Assembly (NCBI RefSeq): GCF_029852145.1
Contig: NC_079970.1
Location: 10,039,662-10,103,661, forward strand
Length of the DNA stretch: 64,000 nt
Direction of reading: 5' to 3'
DNA from: Microplitis mediator
Taxonomy: Eukaryota; Arthropoda; Insecta; Hymenoptera; Braconidae
In this document: positions 12,435 through 28,700 of the stretch, piece by piece
How positions within the stretch are numbered: the first letter of the stretch is position 1
Layout of the letters: every line of letters starts with the position of its first letter
Notes under the pieces: generated by a model
The model's input: only the letters and a program-made list of their open reading frames with translations
The model's database searches: none
Told to the model about the DNA's origin: nothing
Position numbers and translations under genes: made by a program

Positions 12435-14530
12435 TTATTTAGAAGTTCCAGAGTTCATTTTTAATGAATAGTAAATATCGACTAATTTTTCGGAGCGCTC
12501 AACTGTTAATCGATTTCGTAGAGATGAGTGAACAAATGACCAGTTGGAAAATAATCGTTCAATTTGTGCTGATGATGCTGGAATATTAATCAATTTTTGT
12601 GCTAATTTTGATATACTAGGATATAAATTCTCAGTCATCTGCCAAAACAATTGTGGAGGAATAGTTTCTTTTTTCAATAAAGTGCCAAAAATTGCAGATT
12701 TGTTTTGATACGCATGTAATTCATGGTACGAAGTTTCATTTAACTCTTGTTTTATAAACTCAAGAGCTTTTAAACGGTATTTTTCTACATGAAGAAACTG
12801 TTTACCTTGGTAAACCGGATGCAATAAATTTGCTGCTAATAAAATAGGCGTAAGTACTTTATCGACTCGTTTTTTGACAATCTCTTGAGTTTTTTCATTC
12901 TCAGTCGGAATATTCAACTTCATCCATTCTTCAGCAGCATCAGGTAAAGTACACTTTGATTGTTGACATTTATTTATTAATGAACAGACAGGATCAGATA
13001 AAACTATATAATCTTGCAACTTTGTTATCAAAGAATCGTCAGAAAGCAAATTATTTAAGGTAAATAATTTGTCTTTTTCTGTATTTTGCTTTTTAACTTT
13101 CTTGAGAGACTCCTCATTTAATTTATCGTTCACAATTTTTTTCATTATGTCTAGATTTTTTAAACAACATCGAAATGCATCACGATAGCTACACCAACGA
13201 GTTTCACAAGCCAATTTCATTTTCATTCCTCCAAGTTTTATTACCTCCCTTTCTAAATTCGGAGCTTTAAATGCACGTAAGATTGTATTTATAGATTCCG
13301 CAAATGTTTTATCAATAAGATCCTTGGCAAGTAAATTGCCATTATGACTACTACATCCTGCGTGCCATAAATTTACAGCTTTACCCATTGCTGTCATAAC
13401 TGGAGCATTGTCAGAAACCACGGCATAGATATTTTTGTTATAGTCCGTTTTGGCCATATTGACAGCTTCTTCAACAACTTTGGTTAATTGTTGCGTATCT
13501 TCGGACATTGATGTAAAATCCCAAGAATTTAAAAAAAAACTTGGTTCATTTGCTGTATGAATTATACATACAACATTTTTTGTATTTGCAACCGAATTTT
13601 TCCAACCATCAATTACTATTACTCCTTCAGATTCATCAATTTTTCTGTGTTCACTTGATATTTTGTTGTGTAGCTTATTTAGTAGCGTACCTGAGAGAGT
13701 TTTTCTGCATGGTGGTTTATAATTTGGATTCAAAGAGTTAACAAGCTCTTTAAATTGAGTTGATTCAACAACGCTAAATGGTATATTGCATCCTATGAAA
13801 AATTGTGTCAGTTTCTCATCAATAATTGATAAATCATTAGCACGATTAGGTGGAAGATCTGAGTTTGTATCAATTCGTTTATGAAATGAAAAATCAGCAG
13901 ACATTTTTTTTGTTAATGCACCTTGCACCTGTAAAAATATAAAGAAAAATTTATTTAAAATTCAGAGTGGAACTGAGTTTTTTTTTGCAAATATAATTGT
14001 TATTTTTTAATATGATACTGAAATTAAAAAACATATTTTAATTCTTTGGAATTTTATAAACTCAAAATTATTGTGAAGAAATTTTGATAAAAAAAATTCT
14101 ACATCTAGAAAGTAAAAAAATTTACAAGTGCAAATTTTTTAAGAATCTTCTTTTTATAATTAATTTTTCATAAAAATCATTGAAATTGTCAGGTGTCGGG
14201 TGATTTCAGTATCATTTTTTAATATACCTTAGTTTTGTCAGTTTTGTCCAAGCAACTAGTACTTTTTGCACCACATGCATTTCTAAAATAAATGAAGAAA
14301 ATGTAATATTAATTATTCAAAAATGACACGTTATTATTTTTAAATTAAATGAGTATAAATTTTTATCAAAAAAATATTTACCGGTGACTCTGTAATCTAA
14401 CTTGTGCAGTATTCTTTAACTGACAATTACACTTTAAACACCGAGCAACATTTTTATTTTCCAATTTTTCAATTACAAAATCACTTTCTTTTAAGAATGA
14501 TTGATAAATTTTTTTTCTAAATAAACTCAT
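12435..14530 (-). CDS. hAT-family transposase with BED zinc finger
   Basis: Exons are 14530-14382, 14282-14228 and 13928-12435, giving 565 residues. I chose the ATG at 14530 rather than 14596 because the N-terminus then aligns with the plus-strand paralogue. The BED finger is CLKC...HRNAC. Transposase landmarks are present in order: first Asp in VIVIDGW, second Asp in AVVSDNA, CSSHNGNLL, ETRWCSY, LLAANLLHP, and the C-terminal dimerisation block with the third acidic residue in AQIERLFS. Such enzymes cut the transposon out through hairpin intermediates and insert it with 8 bp duplications, matching CTATCAGG here. The frame is intact, so the element may be autonomous. Confidence 0.92.
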
Positions 14531-14937
14531 TTTATGATAGACTAAAATATCTAACTTAGTCGCCTGTAAAGCCGTTGAAAAATAGTTTAAATTCAAAAAT
14601 TGTGGAGATTTTATTAATGACTGCTAGGGGGCACAAAAATCGACGTATAATACCGTAATTAAAGTATTTTACGTAGTTTACGTAAAATACGTAGGAAACT
14701 GCCCGTTACGCGTAACTACTCACCCCTGCTATCAGGGGTCATATTCAAAGACAACTGTACTCAATGATCCATAATAGATAAAATAGACTGTCGGTAATAA
14801 AGTAATACATAGATAAGACTATTCGGAAAGTCGATAACGAAGAAAATAAAACAAATATTTAAATATAAAGTAAAGAAAAATTAATTTTTGTAATAAAAAT
14901 AATATGTTTTCATCACTTTTTACTTTGATAACGATTT

Positions 14938-15720
14938 AAAAAATCGGTCTGTCAGTTGACCCTGCGGGCCAGCCCCAAAACTTCCCGCTGTTTTCGAGCT
15001 CGCTGAACTCGAAAACATTATTGTGAATATATTTTCGAGCTCTTCGAGCTCGCAAATACTTTTGTATGCCATTGTTTTGTAAAAAACCATTTTTTAGCAT
15101 TTCTTTCTTCCACGATATCTCGCGAACGAATTAACCGATTTTGATGGTTGAGGTGGCAATCGACGCGTTTTATCAAGTTCTGAAGCTGATCAAATTTTGA
15201 AATTGATTTATTTAGCCGTTTTTGAGAAATTTCAAAAAAACCAAGGAAAAATTTTTTTTTGAATTCTTTCGTCAACGGTTTCTCTTGAACGAATAAACCG
15301 ATTTTGATGGTTGAGGTGGCATTCGACGCGGCTTATAGAGTTTCAGAGCTGATTAGATTTTGGAATCAATCCATCGAGCAAATTAAAAGTTATCCAAATA
15401 AAACATTTTCGAAAAAATTTTATTTTTGAAATATCTCTGAACGCACCCTACCGATTAAGTTCAAATTTCTACGGCCTCAAGACATTAACAAGCCGCGTCG
15501 AATGACACCTCAACGATCAAAATCGGTTCATCCGTTCAAGAGTTATGAATATTTACATACATACATACGTACACTCGGACATCATCGTGAAATTAGTCAG
15601 GATAGCTTCCTAGGACCTCGAAACGTCGACATCTGATGGAAATTCGATTTTCGTAAATCGGACCGAAACCAATAACTTCCCGAATTTTTGAAAATTTACA
15701 ATTTTCTTAGCGGGAAGTTA
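14938..15720 (-). repeat. TTAACTTCCCGC dispersed repeat, copy inserted in the outer element
   Basis: It runs from 'tcggtctgtcagttgaccc' to 'cttagcgggaagtta' and interrupts the outer element's left arm, which continues at 15721. Related copies are at 23159-24065 and 34434-35809 with a tail at 1600-1845. Internal palindromic TTTTCGAGCTC units and the sentence-like 'gttgaggtggcaatcgacgcg' recur. No coding frame is preserved. Confidence 0.8.
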
Positions 15721-16096
15721 AAAAAAATTTAAACGAGCATTTGTGTTAAACTTTTTATTTATTTAAAATTTCTCATGATGTATTGGTCTGAAATAAATGA
15801 AAAAAAAAAAAAATTTGCATAAGTAAAATGTTATTCCTTAAATGAAAAATTTTTTCAACATCAAGTAGATAGTACGTAACATTAACTACCGAAACTTGAT
15901 AAAAAAATAAAAAATTAATTGCGCTGAAATATCGAACATATATTAACAATAACAAATAAAGCACTAAACATATTGAATGACGAATATTTAAATTTAAATC
16001 ATATAAATGCAACCAGATGTAAAAAAAATAGTCAAAGACATTAATGTGGCTATTAAATTATAAAATTATAGATTCATTTATTGTCTTAATTAAAAA

Positions 16097-16440
16097 AAAT
16101 TTATTAAATCAAGGCAGCTGTCACATGGCCCCTGAAGTGCTGAAAATGGGTAAAATTTGCGATTTCGGTCCTTTATTTTCTCCTATAAAATTCAATGTTT
16201 GATCGATTGAGCTCAAAATTGGTTTGCGAGTACCAATTGGTGCCCCAAATCAGAAGAGAAAACCGCAGGGAATTTAACTTCACATGGCAGTGGTCATATG
16301 GCCCCTCAAGTGCTGAAAATGGGTAAAAATCGCGATTTCGGACTTTTAATTTCTTCTACAAAATTTAATTTTTGATTGATTGAGCTAAAAATTGGTTTGC
16401 AAGTACAAATTGATGCGCCAAGTCGAAAGAAAAAATCGCG
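16097..16440 (+). repeat. Two diverged tandem units in the outer element's centre
   Basis: Units of about 165-170 bp start near 16104 and 16284, each holding 'aagtgctgaaaatgggtaaa' and then 'attggtttgc'. They are around 80-85% alike by eye. No function is apparent. Confidence 0.75.
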
Positions 16441-17031
16441 TTTGTTCTCCCAATAAACCAAATTAAAAATTTATACGCTCTTTTGGCTTTAACTTTAATG
16501 ACTAAAACCAAAAAGGCGAATAATTTGAATTATAAAATCTTCTGGTATTCAAAGTATTTTTTCGATTTATAGCTTTACAATGAGTCTACAATATGATTGA
16601 TAATAAAAAAAAAAAAACGTTCATAGACTCTTTTAGACTATATATATGACTAACACCAAAAGGGCGTATAAAAAAATATAACTCCTTTTGGAATTATTAA
16701 CACGACATATTAGGTTCCATCTACATTAAAATACAAATTCAGTAATAATAAGATAGAAAATGAAAAACACCACTTCATAACTGATTTACATTTATTGTTT
16801 ACCTTTAACATTTATTCCAGTTGCCTGTACTAAGTAAAGCTATATACAATTCAATCAACGATGTAATCAATGAAACTTGAAGAAAATAAAAATATTAAAT
16901 AATTTCACAAGAATTTAGAGAAGTTATCAAATATATAGTAAAATTATTAAATAAACAACTGTTATATTTATTGTCGTAAGTGACGTTCTTCTTTATTGTC
17001 CCATATATTTTTTTTATATTTTCCTTAGTTA
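16441..17031. other. Unexplained centre of the outer element
   Basis: AT-rich, non-coding, between the tandem units and the right arm. No transposase frame remains, so the outer element is non-autonomous in this copy. Confidence 0.5.
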
Positions 17032-17961
17032 AGCAGTCACATTAAATGAATCTATTATTTTATAATTTAGTAGTCACATTAATGTTTTTGAATATTTTTT
17101 TTACATCTGGTTGCATTTATATGATTTAAATTTAAATATTCGTCATTCAATATGTTTAGTGCTTTATTTGTTATTGTTAATATATGTTCGATATTTCAGC
17201 GCAATTAATTTTTTATTTTTTTATCAAGTTTCGGTAGTTAATGTTACGTACTATCTACTTGATGTTGAATAAATTTTTCATTTAAGGAATAACATTTTAC
17301 TTATGCAAATTTTTTTTTTTTTTCATTTATTTCAGATCAATGTATCATGAGAAATTTTAAATAAATAAAAAGTTTAACACAAATGCTCTTTTAAATTTTT
17401 TTTTAAATCGTTATCAAAGTAAAAAGTGATGAAAAAATATTATTTTTATTACAAAAATTAATTTTTCTTTACTTTATATTTAAATATTTGATTTATTTTC
17501 TTCGTTATCGACTTTCCGAATAGTCTTATCTATGTATTACTTTATTATCGACAGTCTATTTTATCTATTATGGATTATTGAGTACAGTTGTCTTTGAATA
17601 TGACTTTGAGTAAACTTAATATGGATGAGATGATTAATAAATATATATTGGAGTACTGTTGTCATTGAATACGGTTGTCACTGAGTATAGATGTCGTCTT
17701 TGTGCTTGAGTAAAGAAATTTTGAGTAGAGTTGAGTATTCGCCAGCACGTATTCCTGTACCCCCACTATTCATTTTAGGACGACTTTTTCGTCGGGGCGA
17801 CTATAAATGAGAAAGAGAAAAGAGGAGTAAAGTAACACAAATGTTGAATGTCAATGTTCTATACGTCAAAATTACAATATGGACGAACATCATCGGCTTG
17901 ATGATTTTCAATCGTAACATAATTATAAAACACCTCTACTAACAAAATTAAACAAATAAAT

Positions 17962-22660
<4,699 letters not shown>

Positions 22661-23158
22661 TTATAATAATTAAATGTTGATAATAATTTAACGAAAAAAA
22701 AATATTTAAATATTTTTGATCTATATATTTTTTTCGTTGTTTGTCTGATGAGTAAAAGACTCATTTGCCGACTTTGCGCACTCATTGTAATGTTATTTTT
22801 AATTAATAAGATAAAAATCTATTACATTCCAATAATAATATTATTATTAGTTGTAATTGTGGTATCTATCTAAATTATATAGTGGATATTTTTAGTGGTA
22901 TCCGTCTACATAAAAATTTATGTAATTTAGTTTGACGCAAAAAAAAAAACTCAAAAATTATCTCAATGTCTTAAAAAAAAAAAAAAAAAATTATATTAAT
23001 TATAATTACTTTCTGTCAATATATGTATATAATGAAATGTAAATTTAATAGATTCCCGAATATATGACAATATTTTTTGGGTTATAAGAATTTGAATTTG
23101 TTATTTAATTCTAACCATTAAATTAATAATCATTTTAGTTTGTTTTATATTACATTTT
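22661..23158. other. 3' flank of auxilin, no gene recognised
   Basis: AT-rich with poly(A) runs near 22940 and 22975. It probably holds the auxilin 3' UTR; I cannot fix the poly(A) site. Confidence 0.5.
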
Positions 23159-24065
23159 TAACTTCCCGCTAAGAAAATTGAAAATTTTCAGAAATTCGGG
23201 AAGTTGTTGGTTTCGGTCCGATTTGCGAAAACGATGATGTCCGAGTGTATGTATGTGTGTACGTACGTTCGTACGGACGGACGTATGTATGTAAATATTC
23301 ATAACTCTTGAACGGATGAACTGATTTTAATCTTTGAAGTGTCATTCGGGGCGGCTTGTTATCTTGAAGCTGTAAAAATTTGAGCTTAATCGGTAGGGTG
23401 CGTTCGGAGATATTTCAAAAATAAAATTTTTTCAAAAATGTTTTATTTGGATAACTTTTAATTTGCTCGATGGATTAATTCCAAAATCCAATCAGCTCTA
23501 AAACTTTATAAGCCGCGTTGAATGCCATACCTCAACCATCAAAATCGGTTCATTGGTTCAAGAGAAACCGTTGACAAAAGGATTCAAAAAAATTTTTTCT
23601 TTGGTTTTTTTGAAATTTCTCAAAAACGACTGGATAAATCAATTTCAAAATTTGATCAGCTTTAGGACTTGATAAAACGCGTCGATTGCCACCTCAACCG
23701 TCTTAATCGGTCAATTCGTTTACGAGAGATCGTTGATTAAAAAAGTAGTGAAAAACGTTTTTTTTTGGGACATCTACAAAAAAATTGAATCATTCGATTT
23801 CAAAATCTAATCAGCTCTAGAACTTAATAAAACGCGTCGATTGCCACCTCAACCATCAAAATCGGTTAATTCGTTCGCGAGATATCGTGGGAGAAAGAAA
23901 TGCTAAAAAATGGTTTCCTTGAAAACAATGGCATACAAAAGTATTTTCGAGCTCTTCGAGCTCGAAAATGTATTCACAATAATGTTTTCGAGCTCAAGGA
24001 GCTCGAAAACAGCGGGAAGTTTTGGGGCTGGCCCGCAGGGTCAACCGATAGACCGATTTTTTTTT
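23159..24065 (+). repeat. TTAACTTCCCGC dispersed repeat, longest copy
   Basis: It starts TAACTTCCCGCTAAG and ends near 'gaccgatttttttttg'. It contains three variants of the phrase 'aaaatcggttaattcgtt', plus palindromic TTCGAGCTC units near the right end. It is the reverse orientation of 14938-15720. No coding frame. Confidence 0.8.
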
Positions 24066-24539
24066 GGAGTAACACCCAATTATAAAAATAAAAAGTAGAA
24101 GAAATGACGATAATATTTTTAAAAAAATTTTTTTTAAATTCGATTTTATTGATTAAAAAAAATCTTCTAAAAGTACTGTTGAGGTCATGTCAAGGACAAA
24201 AAAATCCAAGTGTTGTACTCTCAGCCCCTCCCGTAAAACTAATTTGATTGGATTTTTATTTTTTTTTCGTAGTAAAAAAAAAAAAAGCATATGACGATTG
24301 ATTAAAAAAATTTTGAGTATATATTGAAAGAAAAAGACAGTTTTTCTTTTCACTAACTATTACATAATTGGTTTTCATTACAAAAAAGAACTTATTTTTA
24401 TGGTAGTTGTGAAAAAAAATGATTGTTATTTGTTGATATAAACCGCAACTGGCCACTAGATCAAAAGTATTTCTATGACGTTGGAAGACTCAAACACGCA
24501 CGCGTAGGTTCTTATCTAAGGGCTGGACCGCTCAGATAT
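24066..24539. other. Intergenic DNA, no gene recognised
   Basis: AT-rich with homopolymer runs near 24262 and 24278. Only short frames on either strand. Confidence 0.45.
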
Positions 24540-24810
24540 CTGTGTCGCGGGATACAGCAGACAAGGGTTAAAATTTAAAGGGAGGGGCTGCCCAAAAATG
24601 GCTGACACGCACGACACAGAGCGTCCGAAGGAGGACGAGTAACACTTAAAATCTTTTTACTTTTCATCGTACTGACCAATTGACATTGTTTAACTTTAAT
24701 TGAACGATGTTTAGCTGATCGATAGTTATTATGTTTAAATTAAAGAGTTATCTGCGGGGAATTCTTAGACCACCTCCGGTAACTGTAGTTCTAATCACCT
24801 GTGTTGAAAG
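24540..24810 (+). promoter_or_regulatory. Probable 5' UTR exon and promoter area of the NMDA-receptor gene
   Basis: A GC-richer stretch ends in a good donor, GAAAG|GTAATTT, at 24811. A matching acceptor TTCTTTAG precedes the UTR just before the ATG at 25278. This arrangement fits a non-coding first exon; there is no transcript evidence. Confidence 0.4.
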
Positions 24811-25277
24811 GTAATTTTTACTTTTTATATCTTATCATTACTACTGTAGTAAAATTGAAATATTAAATATAGATTTTTCAATTATTTTATTTACTTTTTA
24901 TCCAAGTTGTTTTTAAATATTGTTTTTTGTTTCAATCTATACGAAGTCAAAATTTTTTTCTTATCTTGACAATGTTATAGTGGGCGTCATGAAAATACCC
25001 GAGAGAATTTGAAAGCAGAAGTAAACTCTAATTATAAATTTATGTACACATACGTAGTTTTGAAATTTTGTTTACTTGGAGCGTATATTTACCAAATAGC
25101 TTATTAATTACTTAAATGATAATGTTAAGAATAAACTTATAAAAATGTATATACATTTTTTTTTCTATTTATAAAGTTTATTTAAATTTTTATTGTTTGT
25201 TCTTTAGATTAAAAGTCAGGCGAGATGATGTAGCACCAACAAAGTAAATTAATTGACAAGTTAAGGAGACTGAGAAA

Positions 25278-27780
25278 ATGCGTGGTGTCTCGCTGAGGCT
25301 GCTATTACTTTTATTATGGGTAATAAGTCTCCGTTTACCAAATTGCTTAGGAAATGCTAACAAAACAGAAAGAGCTACTAAAAGTCGATTAAGATCATCG
25401 CAGCCTCCTTGGCGCTTAGTGACATGTCTATCGCATTCTCAGTCTCCAACGAGAACGGATGTCCAACAAGCATGGGAACAAGCAAGACTAGAGTCTATTT
25501 ACAGCGAGTTGGAGATGTCTTATATAGAAGGACGGATGACATCAATAACAGACCCACAGTCATATCCGTTAGCTCTTATTAATAAATTTTGTACAGTTAT
25601 TGAAAATAGTAAAGTGATATTAAGTCTTGTGATTGGTGGTGGTTCAGCAGCAAGATTCTTAATAACAGCTGCTGCTTCGCTTAATATTCCATCACTCTGG
25701 TTACCAATGACGCACCGAGATTTTCTAAGACAAGTTAATAATTTAATTTGTTATTAAGTTTTACTTGACATTATTTGTAATTATTAATAATAATAATATT
25801 TATAGGGTAAACGTGGACGTTTTGAAACGCGTCTTGGTTCTGGTTCTGAACAAATAGGTGCATCAGCTATTGCTTTAATGGAAAAAGCACACTGGCATGC
25901 ATTTACACTTTTTATTGACACAACATTACTACCAATTCATCACTTTGTACCTAAAAATCATGATAAATTACTGCCACGAAAAATAATTTATCTGCCGACT
26001 AGTGAAAAGAGTCTTAAATTAAGACTGAGAAAAGTATCTGATGAAGGTGGAAGTGGTAGTGTTATTGTGTTGGCTTGTGATTTAAATGGAGCTAAAAAAA
26101 TTCTTTATATTGCAAATAAATATCAAATGCTCAATGGTAGATTTTTATGGTTGTGGCTAGATCTAAAAGCAGAATTAAGACCGAATGAACCGAGTTTAAT
26201 TAGTTCTCATATTATGTACAGTTCTGCTTTAACATCAGTAAAAATAGAAAATAATCCATCAGTTACTACAAGAATGACAAGACACACTGGTGGTTTTTTT
26301 TTAAATGATGAAACTCATTTACCTTCACTGTCTAATTTAGCAAATGACATTCATAATCTTCAAGAATACCGATGGCAGCATGAAAAGCCAATAAAAAAAC
26401 GTGAAGATAAAACATTTGTGTTTGATGATGATGAAGAGGCGCGTATAAGTGATAAAAATCTTAATTCAAAGACTTTTATGCCCGTCGGTATGCTTGCTCT
26501 TAGGCCATCGAGCATGAGAATAGCCGCTGGTGATGCTATACTATCACGAATGTTAAGAGAAACATCTCAAGCACTAGATAATACTTTTTTGGAATATAAA
26601 TCGTCGTTAAATCGCTTGAGGGATACGCAGATAAAAGATTACTTTTTTCCCACATGTTTTTTTACAACTGATAATTCATCAATTCCAGAGATAAAAGAAA
26701 ATATTTCTAAAAGCTTGACGAAGAAATTGAGAGAATCAATGCGTCAGATATCTCACGATAAAGCTGAATTTCAATTATTAAATTTACAGGCCTTGCAATT
26801 TCCGGGTAATAAAACGCAATTGAGGTAAATTGTATTTTATTATATTATTATTCTTAATAGTTTAAATTATTTAGTGAGAATGTTTTTTTAAAATTATATA
26901 TTACTATTGTAGGTGGACTAAAGTTGGTTCCGTGAGAGGTGGTAAAGACGTTAGACTAGATACAATAACTTGGCCAGGAGGTGGAATTGTACCAGCTTAT
27001 ATGGAACAAAGTGGTGAAAAAATAGGAATGCCATGGTATCAAATTGTAACTGCAGTAGCACCACCATTTATTATGGTTACAAATCTGCAACAACAATTAT
27101 GCTTAAGAGGGCTACCATGTCGAAAAGGAGAGACAATAAAATGTTGTTATGGTTTTACAATAGACTTATTGTCATTGATTGCCAGAGAATTAAATTTTCG
27201 TTTTGATTTGTATGTTGCACCTGATGGTCTGTTTGGAAGAAAAAATGGTCTTAATGGAACCTGGAATGGTGTGATTGGAGAATTATTACATGGTCGAGCT
27301 CAACTGGCTTTTGCACCAATAAGTGTGTCAGCAAGACGAGCAGAAGTTATTGACTTTACTATACCTTATTATTTCAGTGGTGTTAGCTTTTTGGCTGCTC
27401 CAAAAACAAATTCCCATATTTCACTATTGGCATTTCTTTTGCCTTTCAGTACTAATCTATGGATTGCAATATTTACGTCACTCAATATAACTGCAGTTGT
27501 AGTAGCACTTTTTGAATGGCATAGTCCGTTTGGATTGAATCCTTGGGGCCGACAGCGTAATAAAAATTTTTCAATGGCCTCAGCACTTTGGGTAATGTGG
27601 GGATTACTTTGTGGACATCTTGTAGCTTTTAAAGCACCCAAGTCATGGCCTAATAAAGTTCTTATAAATGTATGGGGTGGATTTTCTGTAATATTCGTAG
27701 CCTCTTATACTGCTAACATCGCTGCTCTTATCGCCGGTCTTTTTTTCCATTCATCAGTCAGTAATTATCATGATCGTAGT
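25278..27780 (+). CDS. GluN3-like NMDA-type ionotropic glutamate receptor, 5' part (3 exons)
   Basis: NMDA-type receptors are ligand-gated cation channels at the neuronal membrane; GluN3 subunits bind glycine. Exons 25278-25733, 25806-26824 and 26913-27780 join in phase to 781 residues. A signal peptide (LLLLLLW core) covers residues 1-25 or so, followed by a divergent amino-terminal domain. The S1 ligand domain has CCYGFTIDLLSLIAREL and the Arg-bearing SVSARRAEVIDFT. Membrane segment M1 follows, then the pore loop with LLCGHLVAFKAPKSW and M3 with SYTANIAAL (about residues 756-764). EWHSPFGLNPWGRQRNK is close to vertebrate GluN3. The last exon ends HDRS at a GTAAGT donor. S2, M4 and the tail are missing from the window as far as I can see. 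Confidence 0.88.
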
Positions 27781-27988
27781 GTAAGTATTATTTTATTACG
27801 TACATATTTATATTTTAAGTTTGTTCTATATAAAGATGGTGCAATTCTGATTGGTTGTAAACTCTTATGAAGTCAAATTATTGTTTTATTAGATCGACAT
27901 TAATAATCAATCGTAGCGCGCTATGATAATAGTCCGAGTCCGGAGCTACGTTTTTTTTTTTAAGTGCATGTGGAAAAAATCATAGTTC

Positions 27989-28083
27989 CCCTGATGAAAA
28001 TTTTTCGGACTTCTGTCTGAAAAACTCAGTTCTAGAGTTCTAAGGACTTTTTCGGACAAATGTCCGAAAAATTTTCACCAGGG
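27989..28083. mobile_element. 95 bp CCC/GGG miniature element
   Basis: It starts CCCTGATGAAAATTTTTC and ends TTTTCACCAGGG, flanked by TC on both sides. The empty site 'atagttcaacac' occurs at 59405-59416. The interior holds the self-complementary TTCGGACAAATGTCCGAA. Confidence 0.85.
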
Positions 28084-28173
28084 TCAACACAAAAAAAAAA
28101 TTTTCGCGCAAGAAAAAAAATTCTATGTCGATTACAGACCTAGCTCATTGAAAAATTCGATTTTCCCATTTAA

Positions 28174-28410
28174 CCCTTTCCCGGTTTGGAGTTTCGAGGA
28201 ATCTCGGTGTGAGCTGCGTGGGGATAAAACCAATCACAGTTCTTAGTAAGGCTGTATGAGTATCGGTTCAATCGTATTAGTGCATACATGCGCCCCCTTC
28301 TACTATTTTTTCTGCTCCTTCTCTACTAAATAGGCTAGCGTTCTCTCACTTAAAAACGAAGACGGACGATCCAAATTAAGAGTAGGGATTCAAGGTCAAC
28401 CGGGAAAGGG
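28174..28410. mobile_element. piggyBac-type MITE (TTAA target)
   Basis: The ends are CCCTTTCCCGGT and ACCGGGAAAGGG, with TTAA at 28170-28173 and 28411-28414. The related copy at 59 kb has the uninterrupted 'cccatttaaataac'. A TTAA duplication with CCC-starting TIRs is typical of piggyBac. It is 237 bp and non-coding. Confidence 0.9.
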
Positions 28411-28700
28411 TTAAATAATACGGGAAATTTTTTTTTTAGCTTTAAGTATTGTTAACTCTTTAACAAATCAATAGATCGAATAGACTAATACATATTTTTG
28501 TAGGAAATTGAACGCTCTACAAAAAAGGTCTCTTATCATTTTTAGATGAATCCATCTGTTCAAAAGTTATTGGAGCTCGAAGTAAAGTTGGAGATTTTTT
28601 TACTTTTCCAGCGAAACTATCAGACTTATCACAAAATGTTGTAGGATATTTTTTGTTGACAATTTTATTCTCTACAAATTATTATCAGCAAAGTTTTTTC

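Larger units (their letters stand above)
9519..14728. mobile_element. hAT transposon with two convergent transposase-family genes
   Basis: The ends are CAGGGAAGGGCACG on the left and, read inward from the right, CAGGGGTGAG; CAGGG is a usual hAT terminus. An 8 bp duplication CTATCAGG (9511-9518 and 14729-14736) flanks it exactly, the hAT signature. Both subterminal regions contain ACGTA-rich wording and a GCCCCCT motif (near 9632 and 14628). Inside are a plus-strand gene (9804-11645) and a minus-strand gene (12435-14530), both transcribed towards the middle. Length is 5210 bp. Confidence 0.9.
9243..14737. mobile_element. Small CCCTGATAGCC element, split by a hAT insertion
   Basis: The TIR is CCCTGATAGCC at 9243, with GGCTATCAGGG at the far end (completed at 14737). 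GT flanks both sides (9241-9242 and 14738-14739). The intact right arm of the outer element gives the empty site 'aaagtcatatt', which confirms the insertion. Its own body, about 280 bp (9243-9518), is made of variants of the self-complementary motif AGTTGTCGACAACTT. The hAT at 9519-14728 sits in its right terminus. Confidence 0.8.
9051..17801. mobile_element. Outer long-inverted-repeat element hosting a transposon nest
   Basis: The ends GTCGTCCCGAC (9051) and GTCGGGGCGAC (ending 17801) are inverted and flanked by TATA on both sides. The left arm is cut into three pieces (9051-9242, 14738-14938 and 15721-16068) that rejoin in order as the reverse complement of the single right arm 17032-17801. 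The arms are about 740 bp and the centre about 960 bp, so the original element was about 2.5 kb. The interruptions are the 9243 element with its hAT, and a dispersed repeat. Confidence 0.85.
27949..28700 (+). repeat. Copy of the GGGTGCTTC element family carrying two insertions
   Basis: It shares 'ggaaaaaatcatagttc', 'attctatgtcgattacagac' and 'caaaaaaggtctc' with the complete element at 59352-60109. Two small elements interrupt it (27989-28083 and 28174-28410), and the 59 kb copy shows both empty sites. Outer ends are not clear. Confidence 0.7.

Noticed and set aside
25278..27780. Chemosensory ionotropic receptor (IR) identity
   Set aside because: CCYGF, EWHSPFG and the Gly-containing pore loop fit NMDA GluN3 better than divergent IRs.
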